Below are positions 28,253 to 37,012 of a DNA stretch of 56,927 bases, in pieces. How positions within the stretch are numbered: the first letter of the stretch is position 1; the number at the start of each line of letters is the position of its first letter. The notes beneath the pieces were generated by a model that ran no database searches, was not told the DNA's origin, and saw only the letters and a list, made by a program, of their open reading frames with translations. Origin of the DNA: Candidatus Poseidoniales archaeon (GTDB lineage Archaea; Thermoplasmatota; Poseidoniia; Poseidoniales; Thalassarchaeaceae); contig DUAE01000052.1 in the NCBI GenBank assembly GCA_012960975.1, forward strand, positions 1-56,927. The letters run 5' to 3'. The position numbers and the translations under genes were made by a program.

Positions 28253-28827
28253 TGAATACGGATTATCTTTCAGAACCAATCTTTTTAGTTTTACTAGCAG
28301 GTTTGTTATCATCTTCATATTTATCCATTAATGCAAAAAATCAAACTGGGTCTGAGCGCACAAACACTCTGGTCACCAGTGCTCTCGCATTTTCTTTAAC
28401 TGGCATTCTCACATCAGCAGTTACCTATGCGATTTACAACTCTATGATATCAAAAGGTTACTCGTCACTCTGCAGTTCTAATGGTTTTATCAGTTGCGCT
28501 GATGTTATCGGTGATCCTTCGTTTAATACATTGCTATCCCTACCATGGGGCTTGATTGGGATATCTGGTTTTGGACTTCTACTCTACTTGGTTTTGTCAA
28601 TACGAATGGATCCACACGCCCGCTGGGTTTCTAATCACCTCGATTATTCTTGGTACGCCTCGATTGTGGGCATGATTATTGTCGGTTTCCTTATTATCGT
28701 TGAATTGGTTTTTGTCGACGGCGCACCCCACATATGTGCCTACTGCACTGTCGCCCATCTTTCAATGATAGGATTCTTAGTATCCGCACACAACCTTCGA
28801 GAACACAAGGCAAACGACGATTGGTGA
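28252..28827 (+). CDS. Vitamin K epoxide reductase (VKOR) family disulfide-generating membrane protein
   Basis: This is a 191-residue protein with about five membrane helices. The loop cysteines are in LCSSNGFISCADV, the conserved serine region LSLPWGLIGISGF follows, and the quinone-side redox centre is ICAYCTVAH. Those are all key VKOR elements. The family passes electrons from a thioredoxin-like partner to quinone and so introduces disulfides into exported proteins. The ATG overlaps the stop codon of the TlpA-like gene (shared A of TGATG), so that protein is its probable partner. The alternative TTG start one codon earlier is unlikely. This gives the organism both a VKOR and a DsbB-like protein. 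Confidence 0.88.
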   Translation: MNTDYLSEPIFLVLLAGLLSSSYLSINAKNQTGSERTNTLVTSALAFSLTGILTSAVTYAIYNSMISKGYSSLCSSNGFISCADVIGDPSFNTLLSLPWGLIGISGFGLLLYLVLSIRMDPHARWVSNHLDYSWYASIVGMIIVGFLIIVELVFVDGAPHICAYCTVAHLSMIGFLVSAHNLREHKANDDW

Positions 28828-28843
28828 ATTTTTGACAAATTAG

Positions 28844-29791
28844 GTGGTAAGTGAAGTGGAATTAGTTACTGGAGGAGCAGGTTTCATCGGCTCACATCTA
28901 GTCGATGTTTTGGTTGCTCAAGGAAAATCTGTTCGCGTTTTCGATAATCTCAGTTCAGGCCGTGAAGAGTTCCTTGCTCATCACGGTGATTCCATTGAGA
29001 TTATTCAGGCTGACTTACTCAATTTAGATGAGATCAAGGCTGCGATGGTTGGAATAGAGACTGTTCATCATTTGGCTGCAAATCCTGATATTAGACTCGG
29101 AACAGAAGTTACTGACACTGATTTGCGCCAAGGCACCATCGCCACATACAATGTCTTGGAGGCGATGAGAGTATCGGGCGTCAAGCGTATTTCATTCGCC
29201 AGCTCTAGCGCAATTTACGGTGAAGCAGAGGTTATGCCAACACCAGAAACCTATGGACCAGTTAAGCCAATCTCACTTTATGGCGCCTCAAAATTATCTT
29301 CTGAAGCACTAATTTCTGCATGGTGCGGAACTTTCGGCGCTAAATCTTGGCTGCATCGTTTTGCAAATATTGTCGGCAGCCGTGGCACTCATGGCGTGAT
29401 TTACGATTTCATTCATAAATTGAAAGCAGACCCTACTCGACTCGAAGTATTGGGTGATGGACTTCAAGAAAAATCCTACATGTCTGCTGAAGATTGTGTT
29501 CGAGCGATGGTTCATCTTGTCGACGGTGTCGATGAAGATGTCAATCTATACAATCTTGGCACCGGCGATACTTGCTCGGTTCGCCGTATCGCCGAAATCG
29601 TCGTTGAAGAATCTGGATTTGAAAATGTTTCAATTGAATATACCGGAGGCAAGCGTGGATGGGCGGGCGATGTCCCGAAGACATCTCTTGATGTTGAATA
29701 TCTATTCTCTACTGGATTTGTGCCATCAATGCAATCTGAAGCTGCGATTCGATTTACAACGCGTGCGCTTATCGACGAGATCGGGCTCTAA
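28844..29791 (+). CDS. NAD-dependent nucleotide-sugar epimerase/dehydratase (extended SDR)
   Basis: This protein has 315 residues. The Rossmann motif TGGAGFIGSH is at residues 9-18, followed by FDNLSSG and HHLAANPDI. The catalytic serine is in SFASSSAIYGE and the tyrosine/lysine pair in LYGASKL. YNLGTGD is the late-domain motif. Members interconvert UDP- or dTDP-sugars for surface glycans; UDP-glucose 4-epimerase is the closest type, but substrate is not fixed by sequence. The start is GTG at 28844, or GTG at 28856 with little change. The gene follows VKOR by 16 bases in the same direction, and its 3' end overlaps the converging gene by 23 bases. Confidence 0.88.
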   Translation: MVSEVELVTGGAGFIGSHLVDVLVAQGKSVRVFDNLSSGREEFLAHHGDSIEIIQADLLNLDEIKAAMVGIETVHHLAANPDIRLGTEVTDTDLRQGTIATYNVLEAMRVSGVKRISFASSSAIYGEAEVMPTPETYGPVKPISLYGASKLSSEALISAWCGTFGAKSWLHRFANIVGSRGTHGVIYDFIHKLKADPTRLEVLGDGLQEKSYMSAEDCVRAMVHLVDGVDEDVNLYNLGTGDTCSVRRIAEIVVEESGFENVSIEYTGGKRGWAGDVPKTSLDVEYLFSTGFVPSMQSEAAIRFTTRALIDEIGL

Positions 29792-30692
29792 GCGCCAGCG
29801 CGCTGAGAATCAAAACTAAACTCAGCGGGAACCACAACGGTACGCGAGAGGAAGCAGTTGATTGGTCGTCAAGTGTGAGAGAAGTCGCACCGAGTGTACT
29901 CATCTCATCATTTGGTTGAATTAATTCATGAACACCAACAATAGTCAATTCATCTTGCTGTTCGAAATCTATTTGGAAAGTTATAATCATCTTGAAATTA
30001 GATTGCTGCGAAGCCATTCTAGCCGAATGTAAGCCGTAATTAAAAGAAATTACTTCTGAATTGAGCGCCGCTTCCGCATAACCGACAATAACATCGTGGT
30101 GTTCAGTAATTCCGTTCAATGCTTGTTCAGAAAGAATTGTCGAATCGCGTAAAATGAAAACTGAAATTTGAGAATTGTCTTCAAAATTGACTTCACTCAA
30201 TTCCACTTCAATTTGAATTGTTTCTTGACCGTCTGAAGAAACACCAGAATAAGTTGAAATGGAAAGAATGCTATCTGAATTCCGCGAACTTTCGGCCAAC
30301 AATAGTGCAAGATCTAGGTCGGCCTGAGATACCCCGCCAACAATTTCGTTATCACCGTCGAACCAAAATGACGGTGCGGCAGGATTTGGAGTTTCGAAGC
30401 GAGAGAGGCGATGTGTAGTGACCGGATTGCCAAGAGGGTCATCAAAAGTATCGTGGAGAGCGATTCGAGTAATTCTAGATCCGCGAGCATCAACCCAATC
30501 AGGCAGCCAAGGATCGATTGTTGCACAGATATCACACCAGGTTGCAGTGAATTGTTCCATGATTATCGTGTGACCGCCTTGGGAACTGTGATTGGGTTGA
30601 TTTGAATCATCCTGTTGAGCAGAAAAAGCAGGAGTGAATATCAGAAGAACAGCGACTGCGAGCGCTGACAGAGAAGACGCATTTCCAATCAT
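29769..30692 (-). CDS. Exported thioredoxin-like protein with CxxC and C-terminal membrane anchor
   Basis: This protein has 307 residues. A signal peptide (about 1-25, LAVAVLLIFTPAFSAQ) is followed by a thioredoxin-type domain with FTATWCDICATIDPWL (CDIC redox motif near residue 53). A beta-rich domain follows (about 145-270) and then a final helix (VPLWFPLSLVLILSALALRA) with a basic end. The combination of thioredoxin fold and beta domain resembles Omp28-like or DUF-type exported proteins. It faces outside the cell and would shuffle or reduce disulfides. It converges on the epimerase gene (23-base overlap) and lies in the same 3.2 kb as the TlpA-like and VKOR genes. Confidence 0.8.
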   Translation of the reverse strand: MIGNASSLSALAVAVLLIFTPAFSAQQDDSNQPNHSSQGGHTIIMEQFTATWCDICATIDPWLPDWVDARGSRITRIALHDTFDDPLGNPVTTHRLSRFETPNPAAPSFWFDGDNEIVGGVSQADLDLALLLAESSRNSDSILSISTYSGVSSDGQETIQIEVELSEVNFEDNSQISVFILRDSTILSEQALNGITEHHDVIVGYAEAALNSEVISFNYGLHSARMASQQSNFKMIITFQIDFEQQDELTIVGVHELIQPNDEMSTLGATSLTLDDQSTASSRVPLWFPLSLVLILSALALRARSRR

Positions 30693-30747
30693 TATTCGTT
30701 CCTAGCCGGCTTCCCTTCATAACCCAACGGCTTGGCGAGAGGTTTGT

Positions 30748-31491
30748 ATGAGTAAGCGGTGGTATCAAGAGAATCGTCGCGACCCTTGGCGTCGGCAGGC
30801 TAAATCCAAGGGCTATCGAGCACGATCAGCGTTCAAGCTCAAGCAAATTCAAGACCGTTTTGAAATATTGCGGAAAGGGGATACAGTTCTCGATGTCGGT
30901 TGCCATCCTGGCGGATGGACTCAAGTCGCCGTCGAGGAAGTGGGGCAATCCGGCTTCGTCCTCGGTGTCGACTTGCTCAGCACCTCTCCAGTTCAAGGTG
31001 CTCAAATTATCATTGGTGATATCAAGTCAGAATCGACCATCGAAGAAATTGATAGAATGCTCGATGGTCGTATGCTGAATGTATTAATCAGCGACATTTC
31101 ACCGAGATTGACTGGAAGATATGATACCGATCAAGCAATATCTCTTGAATTATCTACGATGGTATTGGATGCAGCAATGCCAATTTTATCCCCCGGTGGA
31201 ACTTTTGTGACTAAAATATTCCAAGGTGTTGGCATTGAAGGGCTAATCAATGCAGCCAAACAAAGATTCAGTGACGTTCGTAGATACGCCCCGACTGCTT
31301 CGAGAAGTTCATCCTCTGAAACCTATTTGATTTGTAGAAATAAATTACCTATTCCACATAAAGATGCACGCGGAAAGACTGCTTATGAACAAATAACGGA
31401 GCATTTGGCTAATTTAGACATCGTGATCCACATTGATGACCCCCCTGTAGAATCAAAAATTGGTATTCGCCGACATAAAAAGAAGGAATGA
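30748..31491 (+). CDS. rlmE: FtsJ/RlmE-family 2'-O-ribose RNA methyltransferase
   Basis: This is a 247-residue SAM-dependent enzyme that methylates a ribose in the large-subunit rRNA A-loop (family role). The N-terminus has RARSAFKLKQI with the first catalytic lysine. SAM binding is at VLDVGCHPGGWTQVA. The catalytic aspartate is in ISDISPRLTG, the second lysine in FVTKIFQG and the glutamate in SSSETYLIC, so the K-D-K-E tetrad is complete. The usual SDMAPN motif is SDISPR here. A C-terminal extension of about 45 residues is beyond the usual bacterial length. An OB-fold gene follows in the same direction. Confidence 0.92.
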   Translation: MSKRWYQENRRDPWRRQAKSKGYRARSAFKLKQIQDRFEILRKGDTVLDVGCHPGGWTQVAVEEVGQSGFVLGVDLLSTSPVQGAQIIIGDIKSESTIEEIDRMLDGRMLNVLISDISPRLTGRYDTDQAISLELSTMVLDAAMPILSPGGTFVTKIFQGVGIEGLINAAKQRFSDVRRYAPTASRSSSSETYLICRNKLPIPHKDARGKTAYEQITEHLANLDIVIHIDDPPVESKIGIRRHKKKE

Positions 31492-31588
31492 ATCCATTCA
31501 CTTTCAGAAATCCCGAAGGGAATCTTCACTTTCACTCACGCCTCTTAGTACGCATCAAATACTCAGTTACTGGGTGATTGCAAGGAAT

Positions 31589-31966
31589 ATGACGAAAAGA
31601 ACTAGATTAGAATTGGGAATCCTCAATGATGCTAAAAATGATGAAAAGCCAATCAGTAGATGGACAAAAAGAAGGATAAAAGTTGATAGTTTGAAGGAAG
31701 ATCGACCTGTTTCGAGGATTGAAATTATCGTTTTGCGTCGACATCCACCGAGAATGGTTTCGAACAGAAAATGGACCGGACGTGTTGCCGCAGCCTGCGG
31801 TAGAGATGAGTCTGGTGTAGTGGGGCTCGTCCTCTGGGATGACCAAATCGACTGTGTTGCAACCGGGGACCGCGTTCGAATTGAAAATGGATGGTGTAAA
31901 TGTAGAATGGGAGAGCGAGTGATATCTACTGGGCGCTCGGGCAGGCTTACTGTTTTGGGCGAATAA
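31589..31966 (+). CDS. Single-domain OB-fold nucleic-acid-binding protein
   Basis: From ATG 31589 the protein has 125 residues. A longer frame reaches back to 31460 inside the methyltransferase gene but adds only low-complexity sequence. A basic N-terminus (ISRWTKRRIKVD) precedes an RPA/SOSS-B-like OB fold: GRVAAACGRDESGVVGLVLWDDQ, then VATGDRVRIENGWCK and a final strand GRSGRLTVLG. The glycine-rich turns and the LVLWDD-VxxGDxVRI order match archaeal single-stranded-DNA or RNA binders. Partner and target are unknown. It could act in DNA repair or with the neighbouring RNA methyltransferase. Confidence 0.8.
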   Translation: MTKRTRLELGILNDAKNDEKPISRWTKRRIKVDSLKEDRPVSRIEIIVLRRHPPRMVSNRKWTGRVAAACGRDESGVVGLVLWDDQIDCVATGDRVRIENGWCKCRMGERVISTGRSGRLTVLGE

Positions 31967-32137
31967 TTCGCAAATTCGTTATGAATAATTCGTTGTTCTT
32001 AGAAATTTCATTGACCGCCAAAGGCGAAAAGAATTCCTAATGAGATGAGTTGGAATGTAGCACTGCGTGGCAATCGCTAACCGATGCAATCGGTCAACGC
32101 TAAAAAGGGGTGGTGGCTCGGCCGGCTCATCCGAGGA

Positions 32138-32311
32138 ATGAATATGGCAGCAAGAGCAGAAGTTTGTACAGCATCCGGTGTACCACTCGTTGAAGATAAG
32201 AGCACCGCATTTCCTTGCCCAGATTGTGGAAATTCAATTGGACGTAGTGCACAATGCCGAGTTCAGTCAGTACCATACATTTGTACAGACTGTGGATTCC
32301 AAGGTCCTTGA
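32138..32311 (+). CDS. Small zinc-ribbon protein (archaeal, next to aEF-1 beta)
   Basis: About 57 residues, starting at ATG 32138 (or 32144); the frame extends further upstream without support. Two CxxC pairs, FPCPDCGNS and YICTDCGFQGP, form one zinc ribbon of the archaeal DUF1610 type. In haloarchaea a related small zinc-finger protein is encoded directly before aEF-1 beta, as here, where the next gene begins 19 bases later. That arrangement supports a role tied to translation or RNA binding, which is inference. Confidence 0.85.
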   Translation: MNMAARAEVCTASGVPLVEDKSTAFPCPDCGNSIGRSAQCRVQSVPYICTDCGFQGP

Positions 32312-32329
32312 ATAATAGAGGTGAAATTT

Positions 32330-32596
32330 ATGGGTCATGTTGTTGTAAAGTATAAAGTCACTATTGATAATCTTGAAGACGGAATTCCGGATTACCAAGG
32401 AATTTCAGATAAGATAGAAGCATTCTCAGAAGTTCAAGCAATCGAAATAAAGCCTCTTGCATTTGGGATGATGTTCATAGAAGTTCAAGTCGTTCTCGGC
32501 GAAGGTGAAGGAATTGTCGATAAATTTGAATCTCAAGTCCGAGCAGTCGACTCCCTAATCGGTCAAATCGAAGCTCTAGAAATGGGCCGCCTCTGA
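32330..32596 (+). CDS. ef1b: Translation elongation factor aEF-1 beta
   Basis: This is an 88-residue protein that acts as nucleotide-exchange factor for aEF-1 alpha. It is a ferredoxin-like fold starting MGHVVVKYKVTI and containing EVQAIEIKPLAFGMMFIEVQVVL and a C-terminal VRAVDSLIGQIEALEMGR, as in the archaeal family. A GAGGTG sequence lies 7-12 bases before the ATG at 32330, which therefore beats the GTG at 32321. It follows the zinc-ribbon gene closely. Confidence 0.93.
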   Translation: MGHVVVKYKVTIDNLEDGIPDYQGISDKIEAFSEVQAIEIKPLAFGMMFIEVQVVLGEGEGIVDKFESQVRAVDSLIGQIEALEMGRL

Positions 32597-32660
32597 ACTC
32601 TAGCGTTCTTTATCATAAATAAATTTCAGCATTGAATAACAGAGGGCTATCCTCTAAGGA

Positions 32661-34058
32661 TTAGTAATGATCTAACGGAGAACGCATAAATTCTCGCATC
32701 AAAACAGTGGCATAAGTTCCTGGTGGTAAGGTAAACTTCATTCTCAAATTTGCTCCTTCAGGATGCCATCGATCTTGATCCTTAGGCCCTTCTCCCCAAC
32801 GCTTGGAAAGTGTCACATCGAATAATTCTGGGACTTCTTCGACACTAAATTCTCTGAACGTCACCGTCATTGGTCGGCGAGTTCCACTAGTTGTCAGACG
32901 AGGAATTTCCTTCACTTGCCAATTTACCTCATGGACATCTGTAGTTACCATCGCTTGCTCCTCTATTTCACCAATTTTCCCCGAAGCTAATTTTGCATCT
33001 CTACCAGGTAATGGCCCAGTCACAGATAATCTACCTAAACGGCAATTTCTCTTGCAACGTTCAAGGTTAGTTTCGCTAACCTCGGCCATCTTCCCTACAT
33101 CGATGCGACCATTCGCATGCACCGGGGCGACAAGGTCACCAATTTCTGGCACGGCTAATCCAATGCCTGCATCGAGTCGTCCCGCCACTGCGTGATTGAA
33201 AACCAGTGATTGAAGAGAATGTACTGTGAGAAGTTGAAGTGAAGGTGGCATCGTCTTGTAGGCTTTAACCCAATCATCGGGTTTTTTTGCAAGACTTTCA
33301 AGCATACTTCGTTCAAAACCAAGATGTGCTGGAATTATTTCGAGACATTTTTCGGGATTTTGAGTTTCCCTCCACATTGTCCTTAGTGCATCGGTTTCCT
33401 TACCGTCGTTTAATCCCGCCATACCCAAATATAGGTCGACTGCTTTCTCAAAATCTCCTGCGACTACGGCTCGACCAACCTCAGGAGTAACCGGCCTAGT
33501 TGAACCAAATCGCTGAGGGCCGATCCAATTTGGAAAAAAATCAGGACCCAAACGTTGTGCCATATCGTCGAGAATGTTTTGGACGATTCGCATGGCTTCT
33601 TTTCCATCCAAAGGATTGCCTTGCTTATCGACACATCCTCTTACGGTTACTGCAAATCGATTTCCATCGTGGTCCGACATCCCTACTTTTTGGTGAGTTC
33701 TCCCGAGAATTTCCAGAATTGAATCAGGAATGTCTACTGCTTCAACTTTCTTCTGATGCGCATCGATGACTAAAATTTGGGTTGTTATCGCTCGCTTATC
33801 CTTCAATCCTGACGCAAATATCCTATTTCGATTAATCCCACATGCTCTAGCTAATCGTTTTAGATATCGATTTGTTTCCCAATTTGTGAGGGTCGCGCGA
33901 ACCACTGTAAAACGACCTTTCGGGTCAAGAGCGGGAGTTGCTGCAACCTCTTCGACACGAAAATCTTCGATTCGAGTCTTTAGCATTCCACCGATTCCAT
34001 CAGACGGGACAGCCCCATCTCCAAATCCGAGGTACTCCTCGATTGAATTCAAGTCCAT
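32661..34058 (-). CDS. truD: tRNA pseudouridine synthase TruD
   Basis: This is a 465-residue enzyme that isomerises uridine 13 of tRNA in the family. The catalytic aspartate lies in ASGLKDKRAITTQ. Other family features are GIGGMLKTRIEDFRVEE near the N-terminus, NRFAVTVRG, NWIGPQRFGSTRPVTPEVGRA and the inserted TRUD domain after VHSLQSLVFNHA. ATG 34058 starts the protein right before the usual first segment. A GTG at 34076 overlaps the stop codon of rpoL and is the alternative. The overlap or close spacing shows that the two genes share an operon. Confidence 0.93.
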   Translation of the reverse strand: MDLNSIEEYLGFGDGAVPSDGIGGMLKTRIEDFRVEEVAATPALDPKGRFTVVRATLTNWETNRYLKRLARACGINRNRIFASGLKDKRAITTQILVIDAHQKKVEAVDIPDSILEILGRTHQKVGMSDHDGNRFAVTVRGCVDKQGNPLDGKEAMRIVQNILDDMAQRLGPDFFPNWIGPQRFGSTRPVTPEVGRAVVAGDFEKAVDLYLGMAGLNDGKETDALRTMWRETQNPEKCLEIIPAHLGFERSMLESLAKKPDDWVKAYKTMPPSLQLLTVHSLQSLVFNHAVAGRLDAGIGLAVPEIGDLVAPVHANGRIDVGKMAEVSETNLERCKRNCRLGRLSVTGPLPGRDAKLASGKIGEIEEQAMVTTDVHEVNWQVKEIPRLTTSGTRRPMTVTFREFSVEEVPELFDVTLSKRWGEGPKDQDRWHPEGANLRMKFTLPPGTYATVLMREFMRSPLDHY

Positions 34059-34072
34059 ACGGACACCGCATC

Positions 34073-34330
34073 TCACAGTTTTAATTCGGAAAATTCCGAG
34101 ACAATATCAGTGCAAAGGCTTCGGAAAGTCTTCTCAGCATTCTTGCCTTTTACACAACGAACATAAAGCTCTGGCTCATCCAAATCTGGATGCTGTTGGA
34201 AGTAATTGGCATACTCAACATCTGCGCTATCGTTCAATCTTGAACGGAATAGTTGCAGGGTAGTGTGGTTTTCACCGATAATTCGTAGACGAAGTTCGGT
34301 CCCTTCGTTTTTCAGCACCTTGATTGACAT
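34073..34330 (-). CDS. rpoL: DNA-directed RNA polymerase subunit L (Rpo11)
   Basis: This is an 85-residue protein. IIGENHTTLQLFRSRLND matches the GENHTxxNLLR motif of Rpo11/RpoL and eukaryotic Rpb11. NYFQQHPDL follows, and the C-terminal helix (AEKTFRSLCTDIVSEFSEL) is the dimerisation helix that pairs with Rpo3. It is an assembly subunit of RNA polymerase. It is the first gene of a two-gene unit with truD. Its upstream region is shared with the divergently transcribed exporter gene. Confidence 0.93.
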   Translation of the reverse strand: MSIKVLKNEGTELRLRIIGENHTTLQLFRSRLNDSADVEYANYFQQHPDLDEPELYVRCVKGKNAEKTFRSLCTDIVSEFSELKL

Positions 34331-34382
34331 AAGACGACCGGCCGACTCGCCACCCCTTTTTGAGGGCTTTCATTCATCACAG

Positions 34383-34397
34383 GGACACTACGTGTCC
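34383..34397. promoter_or_regulatory. 15-base palindrome between rpoL and an exporter gene
   Basis: GGACACTACGTGTCC is a perfect inverted repeat (6-base arms, 3-base centre). It lies 53 bases from the rpoL start and 45 bases from the exporter start, in the middle of the divergent spacer. That is the geometry of a shared regulator site. Confidence 0.45.
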
Positions 34398-34441
34398 AAT
34401 TAGCGGTCTAACTTTAACACCGGGAGTTTATCCGGAAGGTG

Positions 34442-36997
34442 ATGGCGATGAGTGAGTCGAGTCAAGAAAGGCTCGCTGAATCCTTTGGTAAAGCCGCTCC
34501 TGCTATACTGTTTGTCAGCCTTCTTCTCACCGTAATCACAGCCTCAGTTTTGCTGCCACTTCCGGGTTTCACGACCGAAATCTCATCTTTTACCCCAGAA
34601 AGCGAAGGGGATTCAGTTGAAATTGAAATGAATACTGTAATGACTAATTCACCAAAAACTATCTATGTTCAAGTTCGCCCTAATCAAGAGCAGGCGAATA
34701 TTTTCGAAATTGCGGCTTTGCAACAGATGGCTGATGATCTCGCTCATATCGAATCTTTATACGGTTCTGATATTAATTCTCAAATCAATATCGCCGACAT
34801 CATCAATCGGGTTCTCAAAGAGCGCGATGAACAGTCGAGAACCCTTGCAGATTTCGACGATTGGGATGATTTAATCAACGCAATTGTCGAAGATGATGAA
34901 GAGTGTAGTGATGCTGTTGGTAATGACCAAGCCATCGCATCCGCTTCCTTTGCTTCATCTGCATTATTACATTCGGATTTTGAATTCGAGAATGTCTGCG
35001 AATGGATCAATACTCAAACCGGGGATTCAACACCACGTGCTTCAAGCACGATGTGGGTCATAGAAGTCAGTGGCGATTTGAGTAATCAAGAAAGACAAGA
35101 TTTATCTGTTAAAATTCGTATATTACTCAGCGAGAAAATTGGGGGAAGTGAATCCTCTCTGCTAAATTATGGCGTGATTTCTGATGATTTGATTAGTTAT
35201 GACATTAATGAATCGACCCTGGACAACATGGCTTGGCTCCTCGTTCTAGCAATTATCGTTGTCGTTCTTGTCCTCGCAATCGCTTTCCGTTCATTCATGA
35301 TGGTAGCAGCACCCTTGCTCGGACTTTCTGCAGCCTTGATTTGGACTTACGGAACCATTACGATTATTGGACGACCATTTTCGATACTTGAGGTCGCCGT
35401 TGCACCAGTCGTCCTCGGACTTGGTATCGACTACACAATCCATCTTCAAAGAGGATATGAAGCCGCTAAATCTACTGCAAAAAGTCCAGCACATGCTTGG
35501 GTACACTCTTTTTCGATTCTACGAGTCGCCCTAACTCTAGCCGTGGTGACAACTGTTTCCGCTTTCCTTGCTAGTTCATTCTCACCCCTCCCTCCCCTTC
35601 GAACATTCGGACTTACCCTCGCCCTCGGCGTCATTTCGGCCTTCCTCGCAAGCACAATCACCGTTGGTGCTCTACACGTCGTCGTCGAGAAATCCACAGG
35701 GACCTTACCTCGTCGCGGACTCGAATTGACCCAACTAGCTCATCGAGTGACAAAATTCCAAAGATACAATACTCCACGAATTCTTCTCATCGTCGCTCTG
35801 CTGACAACGAGTTCTGTTATGGTCGCCGTCAATAGACTCGATACGAGTTTCGAATTAACAGATTTCCTCTCAGAAAATGAAATGGAAATCATGTCAGTTC
35901 GTGGTGATATTTACGATTCGTATGATGCAGCCGCATGGAAGTCCGTGACATTATTGATTGAACCGAGCAATGGAGAAGAATCCCTTGTCGGCGAAAGAGA
36001 CCTTTTGCGAGGTTTGGAATTCTTTGACCATCGAATCGCGGGAATACCTGAAGTCGTAAATCCTTCAGAAACGAATTCAAAACGACCATCTTATGATGGA
36101 TTATATCCAATTTTGCGTGATGCGATTGAAATAGACCCAGAATTTGGCCAATTACATCACCTTGGAATTTTTGAGGGGGACTTGGGTGTCATTGACGGTT
36201 TCGAAGAAGGAGATGTCGCTGCCGCTGTAGCCTCATTATTACAAAACGACACAATCGGTGAGCCTCTACGCGGTCAAACATGGGCACAACGAACTTCGAT
36301 GTATGTAGCCCTTACAAATGACGGCGAATCGCTTAGATTCCTCAAAGTTAGAGTTGATGTCGTCGTACAATCAAGCGAAGAAACATCAAACGTTGCAAGA
36401 GAATTTGAACGTCAAGCTTTGATGTTGGAAATGGATGGTTTAATCGGTGGTGATGTGCATATCACTGGAGATGTAATTGTCATCCACAGCATTTTTTCAG
36501 GTTTGGTGATTTCACAAGTCGAGTCGACGGCGATTAGCTTACTAGTCTCGATCGCAGTTCTTTTCGTTTTGACTAGACGCCTCGGCCAATCTCTTGTGGT
36601 AATTCTACCAGTTGGTCTAGCAGGAGCATGGGTTGTCGGTTCAATGGCGATTTTGGGGATGACTTGGAATGTTTTGACGATAATGATTACAGCACTAACT
36701 ATCGGTTTAGGCATCGATTATTCAATTCATGTTTGGAGAAGTTTCGAAGCGAACCGGTTACGTGGAATGGGGACTTGGCCGGCGATGCAAAATATGTACG
36801 AAACTACAGGGACGGCTCTGCTGATGTCTGCCGGAACGACAATTTGTGGATTCTTGGTTTTACTATTATCGCCGATTCCAGTGATTCAAGATTTTGGAGT
36901 TGTCAGTGCGATTTCAGTTGCTTTTTCACTGATTCTCGCGTTATTAGTTCTACCTGGATTGCTCGCTGCTGAAGTCAGAACAGGTAATTCCGAGTAA
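34442..36997 (+). CDS. RND/MMPL-superfamily membrane exporter
   Basis: This is an 851-residue protein, with a start at ATG 34442 or 34448. Its short N-terminus leads straight into helix 1 (PAILFVSLLLTVITASVLL), unlike the longer relative at 23961. Two halves each have a large outer loop and six helices with the signature motifs LGLGIDYTIHLQRGYEA and IGLGIDYSIHVWRSFEA. The aspartates in those motifs are the expected proton-relay residues. The family moves lipids or hydrophobic compounds. No accessory periplasmic adaptor gene is nearby. The promoter region contains a 15-base palindrome shared with rpoL. Confidence 0.88.
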   Translation: MAMSESSQERLAESFGKAAPAILFVSLLLTVITASVLLPLPGFTTEISSFTPESEGDSVEIEMNTVMTNSPKTIYVQVRPNQEQANIFEIAALQQMADDLAHIESLYGSDINSQINIADIINRVLKERDEQSRTLADFDDWDDLINAIVEDDEECSDAVGNDQAIASASFASSALLHSDFEFENVCEWINTQTGDSTPRASSTMWVIEVSGDLSNQERQDLSVKIRILLSEKIGGSESSLLNYGVISDDLISYDINESTLDNMAWLLVLAIIVVVLVLAIAFRSFMMVAAPLLGLSAALIWTYGTITIIGRPFSILEVAVAPVVLGLGIDYTIHLQRGYEAAKSTAKSPAHAWVHSFSILRVALTLAVVTTVSAFLASSFSPLPPLRTFGLTLALGVISAFLASTITVGALHVVVEKSTGTLPRRGLELTQLAHRVTKFQRYNTPRILLIVALLTTSSVMVAVNRLDTSFELTDFLSENEMEIMSVRGDIYDSYDAAAWKSVTLLIEPSNGEESLVGERDLLRGLEFFDHRIAGIPEVVNPSETNSKRPSYDGLYPILRDAIEIDPEFGQLHHLGIFEGDLGVIDGFEEGDVAAAVASLLQNDTIGEPLRGQTWAQRTSMYVALTNDGESLRFLKVRVDVVVQSSEETSNVAREFERQALMLEMDGLIGGDVHITGDVIVIHSIFSGLVISQVESTAISLLVSIAVLFVLTRRLGQSLVVILPVGLAGAWVVGSMAILGMTWNVLTIMITALTIGLGIDYSIHVWRSFEANRLRGMGTWPAMQNMYETTGTALLMSAGTTICGFLVLLLSPIPVIQDFGVVSAISVAFSLILALLVLPGLLAAEVRTGNSE

Positions 36998-37012
36998 TCC
37001 TGAAAAATTGAA

